DNA from: Solibacteraceae bacterium | GTDB taxonomy: Bacteria; Acidobacteriota; Terriglobia; Bryobacterales; Bryobacteraceae | Reading direction: 5' to 3' | NCBI GenBank assembly: GCA_026984795.1 | Contig: JALSRK010000052.1 | Span: 124,001 to 188,000, forward strand | DNA: 64,000 bases | Shown here: positions 35,948 through 46,040 of the stretch, in pieces | Layout of the letters: each line of letters begins with the position of its first letter | How positions within the stretch are numbered: position 1 is the first letter of the stretch | Made by a program: the position numbers and the translations under genes | Notes under the pieces: model-generated | What the model was told of the DNA's origin: nothing | What the model saw: only the letters and a program-made list of their open reading frames with translations | The model's database searches: none

Positions 35948-36148
35948 ATGGCCGAGAAATGGACGCGGCGCGAAGCCGCGGGAGCATTGCTGGCCGCGGC
36001 AGCCGTCCCGGCGGCGCGGAGCCAGGAACGCACACCGCAACAGCGGGCGCTCGCCGAAGCCAGGGAAGAGCTGGCAAGGACGCGGCGGAAACTGCAGGAG
36101 TTCCCTCTTCCGGAGGATACGGCGCCGGCCTTTGTCTTTCGTCCCTAG
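35948..36148 (+). CDS. Short Tat-leader protein upstream of the amidase
   Basis: The 66-aa product starts MAEKWTRREAAGALLAAAAVPAARS, a twin-arginine-like leader with an Ala-rich core. A charged helix (RALAEAREELARTRRKLQEF) and the ending DTAPAFVFRP follow. The stop TAG is 12 bp before the amidase GTG, in a different frame. It may be a small exported partner, or the detached leader of the amidase after a frameshift. I recall similar short Tat proteins beside amidases in this lineage, but cannot verify it. Confidence 0.6.
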   Translation: MAEKWTRREAAGALLAAAAVPAARSQERTPQQRALAEAREELARTRRKLQEFPLPEDTAPAFVFRP

Positions 36149-36162
36149 GGGGAACACGCGGC

Positions 36163-37608
36163 GTGGCCAAGAACTTCACCGACGACATCTTCTTCGCCAC
36201 GGCGGTGGAGATCTCGGCCCGCCTCAAGGCCAAAGAGTTCTCCTGCAAGCAACTGACGAGGGCCTTCCTGAAGCGTTTGGAGACGCTCGGCCCGCAGTAC
36301 AACGCCCTGGCGGCATCGTTGCGCAAGCGAGCTCTCGAGAAGGCCGGCGATGTAGACGACGACCTGAAGATCGGCCGTGACCGGGGGCCGCTGCAAGGCG
36401 TACCGTACGGCGTCAAAGATCTACTGGATGTCAAGGGCTATCCGAGCACGTGGGGGGCGCAGCCGTACCTCCGCCGCGTGGCCGAGGACACGGCCACCGT
36501 CATCCGGAAACTCGACTCGGCCGGGGCGGTGTGCATCGGCAAGCTGGCGATGGTGGAACTGGCCGGCGGAGGCGGGTACAGCTCGCCGGCGGCGTCGCTC
36601 CAGGGCCCCGGTCTGAACCCGTGGGACAAGAGCCGGTGGTCCGGCGGCTCCTCGAGCGGATCGGCGGCCGCCGTGGCGGCGGGCCTCGTTCCTTTCGCGC
36701 TGGGTTCGGAGACTTCCGGATCGATCCTGACGCCGAGCGCCTACTGCGGCGTAACGGGGCTGCGGCCCACCTACGGTTACGTGAGCCGCTATGGCGCAAT
36801 GACGCTTTCGTGGACGATGGACAAGATCGGCCCGATGGCGCGCTCGGCCGAGGACTGCGGCCACATCCTGCAGAAGATTTCCGGCGGGGACTACGAGGAT
36901 CCACTCTCGGCGGGCAAGACGTTCTACTACCAGCCGAAGTTCGCCCGGGAGTTCAAGACGCTTACGCTGGGGTTCGCCCCCGTTGATTTCGAGGAAGCGG
37001 CCGAGGAAACGGCCAGACCTGCATTCCGTGATGCACTCGACGTGCTGATGAGGATGGGCTTCCGGGTGAGGGAAGTCGAACTTCCTGACTTCCCTTACGG
37101 CGCCGTCACCGGGACGGTGATCGACGCCGAGGGGTCGGCCTCCTTCGAGGAACTCATTACCAGCGGGCGGGTGGAAGAACTGGCCGACGCGAAACAGATC
37201 GCCGGACTGAAGGCCGGCCTGGAGATCCGCGCCGCGGATTACCTCCGGGCGATGCGGATCCGCCGCCTGATCCAGCAGGCTTTCCGGGAACTGTTCGTGG
37301 ATGTGAGTTTTCTGGTCACTCCGACGCGAATGGGGCCTGCGCCGAGCGCTTTCGAGCCCTTCGGCCAAGGCGAGCAAGAAAAACACCGGCCCCGCTCACG
37401 GGGACTCCAAGCCCTGATCCCGGCCGGGAATCTGGCCGGACTGCCGGCCTTGTCGTTGCCGTGTGGATTCGCCGGCCACCTCCCGGTGGCGATCTGCCTG
37501 GTAGCGCGTCCGTTCTGGGAGAATACGCTGCTGGCCGTCGGCGCGGCCTTTCAGAGGCAGACGAACTGGCACCGGCGGCGGCCGCCGGTGAGCGGCCCGG
37601 AACCTTGA
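36163..37608 (+). CDS. Amidase signature family enzyme
   Basis: The 481-aa enzyme has the Ser-cisSer-Lys triad: Lys85 in PYGVKDLLDV, the cis-Ser in GGSSSGSAAA (about 161-170), and the nucleophile Ser187 in GSETSGSILTPS. The usual Arg of the GSIR motif is replaced by Leu. The closest general relatives hydrolyse amides, including GatA-type and fatty-amide or aryl-amide hydrolases. Substrate unknown. The GTG at 36163 follows AGGGGGAAC. The body lacks its own signal; an adjacent short gene carries a Tat leader, raising the question of whether they once formed one protein. Confidence 0.85.
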   Translation: MAKNFTDDIFFATAVEISARLKAKEFSCKQLTRAFLKRLETLGPQYNALAASLRKRALEKAGDVDDDLKIGRDRGPLQGVPYGVKDLLDVKGYPSTWGAQPYLRRVAEDTATVIRKLDSAGAVCIGKLAMVELAGGGGYSSPAASLQGPGLNPWDKSRWSGGSSSGSAAAVAAGLVPFALGSETSGSILTPSAYCGVTGLRPTYGYVSRYGAMTLSWTMDKIGPMARSAEDCGHILQKISGGDYEDPLSAGKTFYYQPKFAREFKTLTLGFAPVDFEEAAEETARPAFRDALDVLMRMGFRVREVELPDFPYGAVTGTVIDAEGSASFEELITSGRVEELADAKQIAGLKAGLEIRAADYLRAMRIRRLIQQAFRELFVDVSFLVTPTRMGPAPSAFEPFGQGEQEKHRPRSRGLQALIPAGNLAGLPALSLPCGFAGHLPVAICLVARPFWENTLLAVGAAFQRQTNWHRRRPPVSGPEP

Positions 37609-37729
37609 CGGCCTCGCCCAGGAACGGGCGCCCGAAGCCGGGTGGAGAGGAAAAGAGGCCCGCACCTGAAATTGTTGTAACTTCCCGTGCGGGATATGCG
37701 CCTAACTGAGCAGATCCCCCGATTCGCAA

Positions 37730-37779
37730 GAGCGGGTGCGAGCCTCCCCCGCAAGTCGAGGCGGCGCCCGCTCCTTTTT
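37730..37779 (+). terminator. Rho-independent terminator after the amidase gene
   Basis: A 10-bp stem, GAGCGGGTGC (37730-37739) and GCGCCCGCTC (37764-37773, one G-U pair), encloses a 24-nt loop and is followed by CTTTTT. It lies between the convergent amidase and cysK genes, oriented for the amidase transcript. Confidence 0.7.
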
Positions 37780-37784
37780 GTTCC

Positions 37785-38741
37785 TCAGTCGTTGAAGAGG
37801 CCTTCGAAGAGGACCGTCGAGAGATAACGCTCACCGGAATCCGGCAGGATCGCGACGATCGTCTTGCCTTCCATTTCGGGTTCCCGGGCGAGGCGAACGG
37901 CGACCGCTGCGGCGGCTCCCGAAGAAATCCCGGCCAGGATGCCCTCCTCTCGCGCCAGGCGCCGGGCCATCTCGATGGCCTCTTCGTTGGTGACCTGCTC
38001 GACGCGGTCCACCACGGAGAGATCCAGAGTGTCGGGGATGAACCCCCCCCCGATGCCCTGGATCTTGTGCGGGCCGGGCTTCAGCTCCTCTCCCCGCAGT
38101 TTCTGGGTGATCACCGGGCTACCCGCCGGCTCGACGGCCACCGAGAGGATGTTCTTGCCCTTCTCGTGCTTGATGTAGCGCGAGACGCCGGTGATGGTGC
38201 CGCCGGTGCCGACGCCGGCAACCAGCACGTCGATCTTGCCTTCCGTATCGTCCCAGATCTCGGGTCCGGTGGTCTTGAAGTGGATCTCCGGGTTCGCCGG
38301 GTTCTTGAACTGCTGGAGCAGCACATAGCGGTCCGGATCTGAGGCGACGATCTCTTCGGCGGCCTCGATGGCGCCCTTCATCCCCTTGGCCCCGTCGGTG
38401 AGCACGAGCTTGGCCCCGAAGACCTTGAGCACCTTGCGCCGCTCGATCGACATCGTCTCCGGCATGGTGAGGGTGATCGGATAGCCCCTGGCGGCGGCGA
38501 CGAACGCCAGCGCGATGCCCGTGTTTCCGCTGGTCGGCTCGATGATCTCCTTGCCGGGCTTCAAGATCCCCCGCTTCTCTGCGTCCCAGATCATCGAGGC
38601 TCCGATCCGGCACTTCACCGAGTACGACGGGTTGCGCCCCTCGATCTTGCCGGCCAGGGTCACCGGAAGCCCCTCGGGGATCCGGTTCAGGCGAACGAGC
38701 GGGGTTCTGCCGATGCTGAGTGAATTGTCTGCGTAGATCAA
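37785..38741 (-). CDS. cysK: Cysteine synthase A (O-acetylserine sulfhydrylase)
   Basis: The 318-aa PLP enzyme has the cofactor Lys43 in [21 protein letters not shown] for substrate binding, the phosphate loop [10 protein letters not shown], and the C-terminal [19 protein letters not shown]. It makes cysteine from O-acetylserine and sulfide. The start is TTG at 38741, six bases after AGGAGG. An ATG close by is out of frame and stops at once. It is 53 bp downstream of an Rrf2-type regulator gene and is probably co-transcribed with and controlled by it. Confidence 0.95.
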   Translation of the reverse strand: MIYADNSLSIGRTPLVRLNRIPEGLPVTLAGKIEGRNPSYSVKCRIGASMIWDAEKRGILKPGKEIIEPTSGNTGIALAFVAAARGYPITLTMPETMSIERRKVLKVFGAKLVLTDGAKGMKGAIEAAEEIVASDPDRYVLLQQFKNPANPEIHFKTTGPEIWDDTEGKIDVLVAGVGTGGTITGVSRYIKHEKGKNILSVAVEPAGSPVITQKLRGEELKPGPHKIQGIGGGFIPDTLDLSVVDRVEQVTNEEAIEMARRLAREEGILAGISSGAAAAVAVRLAREPEMEGKTIVAILPDSGERYLSTVLFEGLFND

Positions 38742-38794
38742 GCCATACCTCCTCGTACTGTTTACACTACTCGAAAATGCCTCCGGCTGCGCGT

Positions 38795-39229
38795 TCAGAT
38801 TTCCCAGTTGGGTATATAAGCGGCCTGCCTCTCGCGCCACTCCCGGGCGAGCTGGCCAAAGGTGGTATTGTCCAGGATTCTGCTGACGGCCGCGTCTACA
38901 TCTTTCCACATCGCGGCGAAGGGAGAGTCGGACTTCCGCTTGGCGGCTGCCTTGGCTGCCCGCGCCCCCTCGACGAAGCGCAACACCTCCCCGACGGTAA
39001 TCTGATCCGCAGGCCGGGCGAGCATGTAGCCGCCATCGGCTCCGCGGCGGGAGATGACGAACCCCCCCTGCTTGAGACCGGCCAGGATCAGCTCCAGAAA
39101 CTTCTGCGGAATGCGCTGGCGTTTGGCGATGGCGGCGATCTTGACCGGCCGGCCGTCGTTGTGGAGGGCGAGGTCGAGCAACGCGTGCAACGCGTACTCG
39201 CCTTTCACTGAGATGTTCAACGGTCCCAC
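38795..39229 (-). CDS. Rrf2-family regulator, CymR-like
   Basis: The 144-aa protein has the Rrf2 winged helix: [76 protein letters not shown]. There is no cysteine at all, so it is not an Fe-S sensor such as IscR or NsrR. That is like CymR, the cysteine-metabolism regulator of Firmicutes, which acts together with CysK. The cysK gene directly follows it. The GTG at 39229 is 15 bp from a perfect palindrome overlapping its promoter, suggesting autoregulation. Confidence 0.85.
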   Translation of the reverse strand: MGPLNISVKGEYALHALLDLALHNDGRPVKIAAIAKRQRIPQKFLELILAGLKQGGFVISRRGADGGYMLARPADQITVGEVLRFVEGARAAKAAAKRKSDSPFAAMWKDVDAAVSRILDNTTFGQLAREWRERQAAYIPNWEI

Positions 39230-39243
39230 AGTCGATCTCCGAT

Positions 39244-39256
39244 TCTCTAGTAGAGA
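39244..39256. promoter_or_regulatory. Perfect 13-bp palindrome, likely Rrf2-regulator operator
   Basis: TCTCTAGTAGAGA has perfect 6-bp arms around a central G. It overlaps the -10 box and expected transcription start of the minus-strand promoter for the rrf2-cysK unit, an ideal position for repression. It is a short match, and Rrf2 sites are usually longer, so binding is inferred. Confidence 0.5.
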
Positions 39257-39283
39257 TTACAGAAAACATCGGGCTGGTGTCAA
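39254..39283 (-). promoter_or_regulatory. Sigma70-type promoter for rrf2-cysK
   Basis: On the minus strand, TTGACA (39283-39278) and TAATCT (39259-39254) are separated by 18 bp. The -35 is a perfect match. The -10 is followed by the palindrome TCTCTACTAGAGA (minus-strand sense) and then the GTG start of the regulator 25 bp downstream. Confidence 0.6.
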
Positions 39284-39335
39284 GTGGTTTGGTGGCCCCG
39301 AGATCCCGACGGCGTTGGGTTACAATGACGGCGGG

Positions 39336-41192
39336 GTGGAGCAGATCGGTCGATACCGGGTGCTGGGTGAAGTCGGCCGTGGGGCCATGGGGATCGTGTA
39401 CCGGGCTGAGGACCCGGCGATCGGGCGGACCGTGGCGATCAAGACGATCCGACTGGGTGAGGTGGCCGACGAAAAGGAGCGCCAATTCATGCGGGAGCGG
39501 CTGTTGCGGGAAGCGCGGTCGGCAGGCATCCTTTCCCACCCGGGCATCGTCACCATCTATGACATTTCCGAACAGGGCGACACGGCCTACATTTTCATGG
39601 AGTACGTCCACGGGACGACGTTGGACAAGCTGATCGCTCCCCGCGGGAAGCTGGAGAAGGCGACGATCCTGGACGTTCTCAGACAGACGGCGGCGGCGCT
39701 CGATTACGCCCACTCGAAGGGGATCATCCACCGGGACATCAAACCGGCCAACATCATGGTCAGCAGCGACGGGGAGACGAAGATCACCGACTTCGGCGTG
39801 GCGAAGATCGTCTCCCAGCAGCTCACCCAGACCCGAGCGGTCCTCGGGACGCCTTATTACATGTCGCCCGAGCAGATCCAGGGGGCGAAGGTGGACGGGC
39901 GAACGGACCAGTTTGCGCTCGGGGTGGTGGCCTTCGAACTGCTCACCGGCGAACGCCCTTTCACCGCTGACAGCCTGCCGACACTGCTGTTCCGGATCGT
40001 CCGGGAAGCGCCACCCCCGCCGCGGCGGCTGAATCCGACGCTCCCCCGGGAAGTGGACGGAATCTTCGAGAGAGTGTTCGCCAAGAAGCCGGAGGACCGG
40101 TTCTCCAGTTGCGCGGAGTTCGTAGAGGCGCTCGCTAAGGCCCTGGAGCGGGCGCCTGCCTGGGAGCCTTTGAACCGCAAAGACGCCGAAGAGATGACCA
40201 CCGCGGCGGCGTCCCCGCCCCCCTCGGGCGTCCAGGAAGCGGCCGAGACCGAGAAGCATGCCCCGGCGCCGCCGGCTCCTCCCGAACCGGCTTCCCCACC
40301 CGGGGAGGCGCAACACCCGGCGCTGCCCAAGATGCCGCGGGTGCGGCGCCGGGAGCGCGATTGGGAATACGAAGAAGAGCCGACTCACTTCCTGCGGAAC
40401 ACCGTGCTTATACTCCTGGTGCTGGGACTTGCGGGCGCCGGAGCCTGGTACTATCAAGACTACCTCGCGGCCCCTAAGGAAACGGCGCCCGAGCCGAGCG
40501 GCCCCGTGGTTCAGGCGCGGCCCGAGGCGGGCCTGCCGGCCCCGCCCCCTAGCGGAGAGACAACGCCGGAAGGGCCTCAAGAAACGGCGGCCCAACCGCC
40601 GGTTTCGCCGCCGGCCAAAGAACCGGGAACTGCGGCCGGCGCGGTGACGGCGTCCTCAGCGAAACCAGTACCCGCACCCCCGGCAACGCCTCCACCGCTG
40701 GAGTCCCAGCCCGAGAACCCGCCTGCCGCGGCGCCGCCCGCCGGGTCGAAACCCGGGCCAAGAGCTGCGAAGGCTCCCCAGGTCTATTGGGTCCAGATCC
40801 GATCCACTCCACCGGGGGGCCACGTGAGCGCTGACGGCGATTCCGAACTCGTGTGCAAGACCCCGTGCGAGTTGCCGCTCGAAGAGGGCCGTCACGTGAT
40901 CACCGTGACCATGGCCGGGCGCCAGATCGGCAAACGAATCATCCGGGTGCCGGAAATCACCGATGTCACGGTCGCTCTGAACCGGCGGGCAGGAACGCTG
41001 GCGGTGGTCACCAAGCCCCCGGGAGCGGCCATCTACATCGACGGGGAACGGCGGCCCGAGAAGACGCCGGCGATGATCAAGCTACCAGAGGGAAAGTACC
41101 GTATCCGGCTCGAGTTGCCGGGCTACCAGCCGGTGGAAGACGAGGTCGAGATTCGGGACCAAGCGATCCGAACGTTCCGCGTAGAGTGGTGA
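39336..41192 (+). CDS. Membrane Ser/Thr protein kinase with C-terminal PEGA domains
   Basis: The 618-aa protein has a cytoplasmic eukaryotic-like kinase domain at 6-270: [12 protein letters not shown] (P-loop), catalytic Lys36, HRDIKPAN (132-139), DFG (152-154) and [11 protein letters not shown] Pro/Ala/Glu-rich juxtamembrane region follows, then one membrane helix at about 353-373 ([15 protein letters not shown]). A long proline-rich stalk and two PEGA-type beta domains (about 483-550 and 553-618) lie outside the membrane. It is a PknB-like envelope sensor kinase. The GTG start gives [14 protein letters not shown]. It is divergent from the rrf2-cysK unit. Confidence 0.9.
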   Translation: MEQIGRYRVLGEVGRGAMGIVYRAEDPAIGRTVAIKTIRLGEVADEKERQFMRERLLREARSAGILSHPGIVTIYDISEQGDTAYIFMEYVHGTTLDKLIAPRGKLEKATILDVLRQTAAALDYAHSKGIIHRDIKPANIMVSSDGETKITDFGVAKIVSQQLTQTRAVLGTPYYMSPEQIQGAKVDGRTDQFALGVVAFELLTGERPFTADSLPTLLFRIVREAPPPPRRLNPTLPREVDGIFERVFAKKPEDRFSSCAEFVEALAKALERAPAWEPLNRKDAEEMTTAAASPPPSGVQEAAETEKHAPAPPAPPEPASPPGEAQHPALPKMPRVRRRERDWEYEEEPTHFLRNTVLILLVLGLAGAGAWYYQDYLAAPKETAPEPSGPVVQARPEAGLPAPPPSGETTPEGPQETAAQPPVSPPAKEPGTAAGAVTASSAKPVPAPPATPPPLESQPENPPAAAPPAGSKPGPRAAKAPQVYWVQIRSTPPGGHVSADGDSELVCKTPCELPLEEGRHVITVTMAGRQIGKRIIRVPEITDVTVALNRRAGTLAVVTKPPGAAIYIDGERRPEKTPAMIKLPEGKYRIRLELPGYQPVEDEVEIRDQAIRTFRVEW

Positions 41193-41207
41193 GGCGCCGC
41201 CGGGCTC

Positions 41208-43307
41208 CTAGAAGAGCAACAACCGCCTCGCCTCCTTCTCCACGGTCTCTACCTGGGGCAGGATAGCGTTTTCGAGAATCGGACTGTAGCCGACGTAAGT
41301 GTCCAGGGCGCCGACGCGTCCTACCGGCGCATCCAGGAACTCGAAGAGTTCGTCAGCAATCCGGGCGGCGATCTCGCCCCCATAACCCCAGCTCCGGTTG
41401 TCTTCGTGCACTACCAGGGCGCGGCTCGTCTTGCGCACCGACTCGGCGATGGTCTCCCAGTCGTACGGCGACAGCGAGCGCAGATCGATGACCTCCACGC
41501 TCCAGTCTTCCCGCTGCTGCTCCAGGTTCGTCGCCGCAAGCAGAGATTTCTGCACCAGCGCTCCGTAAGTGATGATCGTCAGGCGCCGACCCTGTTTCAC
41601 CACGCGGGCCTTCCCGAATGGGATCATGTAGTCGGAACCGGGATACGGAGCGCGGTTGTACGTCTCGCGGTAGAGCTTCTTGTGCTCGAGGAACAGGACG
41701 GGGTCGTCGCAGCGGATGGCTGTACGCAGCAGTCCCACCGCATCCTGGGCGTTGGATGGCATGACCACCCGGATGCCCGGTATATGCGTGAACATCGACT
41801 CGCCGGACTGGCTATGGTATATGGAACCTCCGGTCAGGTAGCCTCCGATGGCCGCCCGCACCACGGCCGGGCACTTGAACCCGTTGAGGGAGCGCCAGCG
41901 GATGTTGGCCATCTCGTCGCGGAACTGCATCATCGCCGGCCAGATATAGTCGAAGAACTGGATCTCGACCACCGGCTTCATGCCCCGCGTGGCCATCCCG
42001 GTGGCCCGCCCGACGATCGCCGCTTCGGCCAACGGTGAGTTGAAACACCGTTTCGAGCCGAAGCGGCGCTGAAGCCCCAAGGTGGCTTTGAAAACGCCAC
42101 CTTTCCCTTTCACCTCCTTCAGATTTTCTTCACGGCTGCAGTCGGCGACGTCCTCGCCGAAAACGACGATGCGCTCGTTGCGCTCCATTTCGTCGTGGAG
42201 CGTCCGGTTGATGGCATCGACCATGGTGATGGGAGGCCCCGTAGGCCGAGGCTCGGTCTCGAAAGCGGGCGACGTCGGATCGACATCCGGCGAATAGACA
42301 TACAGCGGCGCGGAAGCCGGCTCCGGCAGCTTCGCCTTGAGGGCCCTCTCGGTAGCCTCCTGGATCTCCAGATCGACCTCCCGGCGGACGGCCTCGAGTT
42401 CCGCTTCGGTAACGATCCCCTCTTCGACCAGCCATTCCGGATACCGCAGGAACGGATCCCGTTTCCGCTCCGCCTCGCGCTCGGCCTCGGTCTTGTAGAG
42501 CCGCTCGTCGTCGGAGAGCGAGTGCGAGTACGGGCGGATGACGTGGGCGTGAACGAGGGCCGGGCCCAGGCCGCGGCGGCAGTACTCGACGGCCTCTTTC
42601 ATCACCCGGTAGGAGGCGACGAAATCGGTGCCGTCGACCTCCTTGACCAGCAGCCCGGGGAAGCCTTCGACCAGCTTGGAGATCTTGCCGCCGGGCGTCT
42701 GCAGATCCACCGAGGTGGAGATGGCGTAGTGGTTGTCCTCGATCAAGAAGATGATGGCGAGCTTCTCCAGGCAAGAGGCGTTGATCGCCTCCCAGAACTC
42801 GCCCTCGCTGGTGTGGCCGTCGCCGCCGCAGACCAGCGTCACCTCGGTGCGGTCCGGGCTCATGTAGCGGCAGGCGTGAGCGCAGCCGACGGCGGGTAAG
42901 AACTGGGTCCCGGTGGTCGAGGACGTGGTAACGATGTTCCGTTCCGGCGAGCTCCAGTGGGTCGGCATCTGGCGGCCGCCGCTGGCTGGATCCTCAGCCG
43001 ATCCCACAGCCTGCAGCAGCATTTCGAGCGGCGTCACTCCCAGAGCGAGGCATAAGGCCCGGTCGCGGTAGTAGGGGTAGAACCAGTCCACGCCCGGGCG
43101 CATGGTCATCGCCGCGGCGGTCTGAATCGCTTCGTGGCCCGCGGCGCTGATTTGGAAATAGGTCTTCTGCTGCCTCTTCAGCAGGATTTCCCGGTCGTCG
43201 AGCTTCCGCGAACTGTAAATGGTGCGGAATGCTCGAATGAGGTCGGCCCGCTCCAGTCCGATGTTTTCCAGACCCGTTGTGATCTGCCTGCCCGCAGGTG
43301 CTGCCAT
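41208..43307 (-). CDS. Fused E1 alpha-beta subunit of a 2-oxoacid dehydrogenase complex
   Basis: The 699-aa protein fuses the ThDP-dependent E1 alpha and beta chains. The alpha part (about 20-330) has [26 protein letters not shown], and the ThDP motif [18 protein letters not shown] with EDNHYAIST. The beta part (about 365-699) has [47 protein letters not shown] and [12 protein letters not shown]. It decarboxylates branched-chain 2-oxoacids, pyruvate or a related substrate. No E2 or E3 gene is adjacent. I place the start at the ATG at 43307, 8 bp after GGAGGT. Confidence 0.9.
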   Translation of the reverse strand: MAAPAGRQITTGLENIGLERADLIRAFRTIYSSRKLDDREILLKRQQKTYFQISAAGHEAIQTAAAMTMRPGVDWFYPYYRDRALCLALGVTPLEMLLQAVGSAEDPASGGRQMPTHWSSPERNIVTTSSTTGTQFLPAVGCAHACRYMSPDRTEVTLVCGGDGHTSEGEFWEAINASCLEKLAIIFLIEDNHYAISTSVDLQTPGGKISKLVEGFPGLLVKEVDGTDFVASYRVMKEAVEYCRRGLGPALVHAHVIRPYSHSLSDDERLYKTEAEREAERKRDPFLRYPEWLVEEGIVTEAELEAVRREVDLEIQEATERALKAKLPEPASAPLYVYSPDVDPTSPAFETEPRPTGPPITMVDAINRTLHDEMERNERIVVFGEDVADCSREENLKEVKGKGGVFKATLGLQRRFGSKRCFNSPLAEAAIVGRATGMATRGMKPVVEIQFFDYIWPAMMQFRDEMANIRWRSLNGFKCPAVVRAAIGGYLTGGSIYHSQSGESMFTHIPGIRVVMPSNAQDAVGLLRTAIRCDDPVLFLEHKKLYRETYNRAPYPGSDYMIPFGKARVVKQGRRLTIITYGALVQKSLLAATNLEQQREDWSVEVIDLRSLSPYDWETIAESVRKTSRALVVHEDNRSWGYGGEIAARIADELFEFLDAPVGRVGALDTYVGYSPILENAILPQVETVEKEARRLLLF

Positions 43308-43538
43308 CCGGTCGGACCTCCACGTCCAGTTTAGCTCAGCGCCCGGCTGCTTCAAGACAACACAAGTACTAGTCTACACGGCGGTTGAAGGATTTGCGGC
43401 CTCCAGATATTCGCCCTTCGTTCGCCTTCTCTTTGCCGCGCGGGTCCGTAGGCCAAGGACGGGAAGCCCCGGCGAGGCCGCCGCCGAACGACCGTCCGGT
43501 CTTAGCCAAACAGCCCGAAGGCGGGCAAGCCGGTCCAC

Positions 43539-44867
43539 TCACCCGGCGTTCAGCGCCCGATCGATGCGCCGCACCAGCATATCGACAAACTTGCCGGGAA
43601 TGAGGCCCGGGATTCGGCTCACGAGGTCGCCCCGCTTGTCGATGACGATGATGGTAGGGATGTTGGTCACCTGGAGGAACCGCTCGAGGCCGTCCTCGAA
43701 GTAGACGGCGTCCTTCCACCCCAGTTCAGCGAGGAAAGGCCGGACGAGGCCGCGGTCCATATCGGCGTTCACGCTGACAAAGACGACGTCGTCGCGCTCC
43801 GCGTAGTGCTGTTTGACCTTGTCCATCAGTTTATGAACCTGGCGGCAGGGACGGCACCAGGTGGCCCAGAAGTCGAGCACGATCACCTTGCCCCGGAGCG
43901 AGGCGAGATCCAGGCGGGTTCCGTCGAGGCCGCTAAGGACGAAGTCCAGCACATGGGTCGCATCCAGGTTGGGAACAATCTTTCTCAGTTCGGCATGGCG
44001 GGCATCGAGAGCCTGCCGGGTGCGGTCGTAAGCGGCCAGGAGGATATCGCCGAGGCCCGCTTCGCTGTCGTGGGTTTTCAAGTAGAGTTCGCGCATCCGG
44101 CGGCGGTCTCCGGCGCGGAGTCCAGCCGTATTGTCGGGATCGTCGATCACGAAAGCCTCGGCATAACGTTCCAGCGCCTCTTGCGAACGCCCCAGCCGGG
44201 CGAGCCAGCGTCCCATCTCCCGGGCGGCTTCAGCCGTCGGGAAGCGCTCGAAGCTGGCCCGGGCGAGCTTCACGGCCTCCTGCAAGCGGCCCAGATTCCC
44301 GAGGGCGCGGGCTTCGAAGACATAGGCCTTGGCGACGGCGCGGTCCAGCCGGTTCCGGGCGGCGAGAAGCTTGCTGCCCCCGGACGGCTGTTGCAGTTCG
44401 AGAATTCGGAGTGCAGCCAGGAACTGCTGTGCATACCGAAGCGCCCGTTTCGAGCTGTCCGGATCGTCCTTCTCGAGCAGCGCCCGAATCACGTACTCGG
44501 CGATCTCCACGTGGCGCGGCTCACGCTCCAGCACCCGCTCCCCGTAGCGGATAATGCGGCGGCGGTCCTTCATTTCGATCGCCGACTGTACGATAGCCCT
44601 CTCGATCTCGGGGCGGCGCTTCGTCTCGGGAAAGCGCTCCAGGAATTCTTCGAGAGCGCGGACATAGTCCAACTCGCTGACGCGGGCCTCGCTCATCAGT
44701 TCGCGCCAGGCGGCGTTCTCGGGCGTTTCGCCCTTGGGTTTGGGGCGCTTTTCCGGCGCCGGGGATTCCTCCCCGGGCCGGGACCCGGCGGGAGTCGGCG
44801 GCTCCTGTGCGGAAACGGCGCCGGGCAACAAGAGCGACACCAATAAGGCCACCGCCCGGAGCATCAC
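43539..44867 (-). CDS. TlpA-like thioredoxin-fold protein with an N-terminal helical repeat region
   Basis: The 442-aa exported protein has a signal peptide (MMLRAVALLVSLLLPGAVSA) and a helical TPR-like region (about 50-260). A C-terminal TlpA/ResA thioredoxin domain follows with the active site FWATWCRPCRQVHKLMDK (CRPC, about residue 335). It continues VVFVSVNADMDRGLVRPFLAE and the cis-Pro TNIPTIIVIDKRG. It is probably a periplasmic thiol reductase. Its start overlaps the stop of the upstream secreted gene by 4 bp. Confidence 0.88.
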   Translation of the reverse strand: MMLRAVALLVSLLLPGAVSAQEPPTPAGSRPGEESPAPEKRPKPKGETPENAAWRELMSEARVSELDYVRALEEFLERFPETKRRPEIERAIVQSAIEMKDRRRIIRYGERVLEREPRHVEIAEYVIRALLEKDDPDSSKRALRYAQQFLAALRILELQQPSGGSKLLAARNRLDRAVAKAYVFEARALGNLGRLQEAVKLARASFERFPTAEAAREMGRWLARLGRSQEALERYAEAFVIDDPDNTAGLRAGDRRRMRELYLKTHDSEAGLGDILLAAYDRTRQALDARHAELRKIVPNLDATHVLDFVLSGLDGTRLDLASLRGKVIVLDFWATWCRPCRQVHKLMDKVKQHYAERDDVVFVSVNADMDRGLVRPFLAELGWKDAVYFEDGLERFLQVTNIPTIIVIDKRGDLVSRIPGLIPGKFVDMLVRRIDRALNAG

Positions 44868-45511
44868 TTCCCGCCCTCCGCCGAACCGCGGATCACCCGG
44901 GCCAGCATGGCGGCCCGGCTGCGAGCCATGTTGAGGATCGCTTCATCGGAGGCGATCTTGTCCAGCAACGGCAGGAACTGGTCGGCCGCCACCAGACGTT
45001 TCCTCTCCATGGAGATCTGCAACTGCAACAGCACCTTGTTCACCCCCAGCTTGTCGAACCTCGCCGTCCGCTCCAGGTTCACCCGGTGGCGGATCGTCTC
45101 GGTGATCCGGGCGAACCAATCGGCGAGCAGGCGGGCATCGGCGTTTTTCGAGAAGTTGAACTTCTGCTCGTAGCGCTCGTTGCCCTGCTCCCAGCGGAAA
45201 GTCTTCAGCCCCATGTTGGCGACCTTGAGGTTCGACTCGAGAGGCTTGCGGAAGCGGTCGAGCTTCTCGGCGAGATGGAAAATCTCGCGGACCTCGGAGG
45301 GCCGCAACCGGAACTCGACCGGTTCGTCATCCGGGTCGTCCACCGACTCGCGATAGACAGCCCGGCCGTCGTAGTGGACGACGATCTGAACGTAGGGCGG
45401 ATAGGCGCCGGGCAGCTCGCGCGAGTAAAAGATCCGCGGCTCATCCACGGGGCCGGCGAGCATCCCTGAGAGGGACAACGTCACGATGAAAGCAAACACC
45501 CTGCCTCGCAC
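44864..45511 (-). CDS. Secreted protein of unknown function
   Basis: The 215-aa protein has a signal peptide (MRGRVFAFIVTLSLSGMLAG). The mature part is mixed beta then helical, starting EPRIFYSRELPGAYPPYVQIVVHYDG and ending in a basic helical tail. I do not recognise a family. Translational coupling to the TlpA-like gene (4-bp overlap) suggests the two work together in the periplasm. It starts 12 bp after ruvC. Confidence 0.7.
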   Translation of the reverse strand: MRGRVFAFIVTLSLSGMLAGPVDEPRIFYSRELPGAYPPYVQIVVHYDGRAVYRESVDDPDDEPVEFRLRPSEVREIFHLAEKLDRFRKPLESNLKVANMGLKTFRWEQGNERYEQKFNFSKNADARLLADWFARITETIRHRVNLERTARFDKLGVNKVLLQLQISMERKRLVAADQFLPLLDKIASDEAILNMARSRAAMLARVIRGSAEGGK

Positions 45512-45523
45512 GCGACAACCTCC

Positions 45524-46021
45524 TCACTTCGTTGGACGGGTATGTTCCCGCATCGCGGCGCTGGTGGCGTGGCAGATAGCCACGGCGACGGCGTCACTGG
45601 CGTCCTCGGACTCGAGCGGCCGGGCCAGCCCGAGCAGCGACGCCACCATCATTTGCACCTGGCGTTTCTCCGCCCGCCCATAGCCGACAACGCTTGTCTT
45701 GATCTCCAGCGGGGAATACTCAGCGCACTCGAGGCCGGACTCGGCGAGGCTGAGCAGGGTGGCGCCGCGGGCGTGGGCGAGCTTGAGCGCCGTCTGAACA
45801 TTCACCGCATGGAAGACCGCCTCGACAGCGGCGATTTCCGGTTTGTGCTCACGGACGACTTCGCGCAGGCCGGCGGCGATGACACAAAGCCGGGCCGGCA
45901 GGGGATCTCGCGGGCGCGTCCGGATGGTCCCGGCAGCGATGAGGCGATGGGACCGCCCGTCGCTGTCGATCACGCCGTATCCCGTCGTCTCGGTCCCGCA
46001 GTCGATACCCAGTATGCGCAT
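45524..46021 (-). CDS. ruvC: Holliday-junction resolvase RuvC
   Basis: The 165-aa RNase-H-fold nuclease has catalytic acidic residues Asp7 ([16 protein letters not shown]), Glu67 ([18 protein letters not shown]), and Asp140 and Asp143 ([15 protein letters not shown]). It cleaves four-way junctions with RuvAB, whose genes are not in the window. It is 19 bp downstream of yebC, the widely conserved yebC-ruvC order. Confidence 0.96.
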   Translation of the reverse strand: MRILGIDCGTETTGYGVIDSDGRSHRLIAAGTIRTRPRDPLPARLCVIAAGLREVVREHKPEIAAVEAVFHAVNVQTALKLAHARGATLLSLAESGLECAEYSPLEIKTSVVGYGRAEKRQVQMMVASLLGLARPLESEDASDAVAVAICHATSAAMREHTRPTK

Positions 46022-46040
46022 CCCGGATCCGGGCGGCGGA

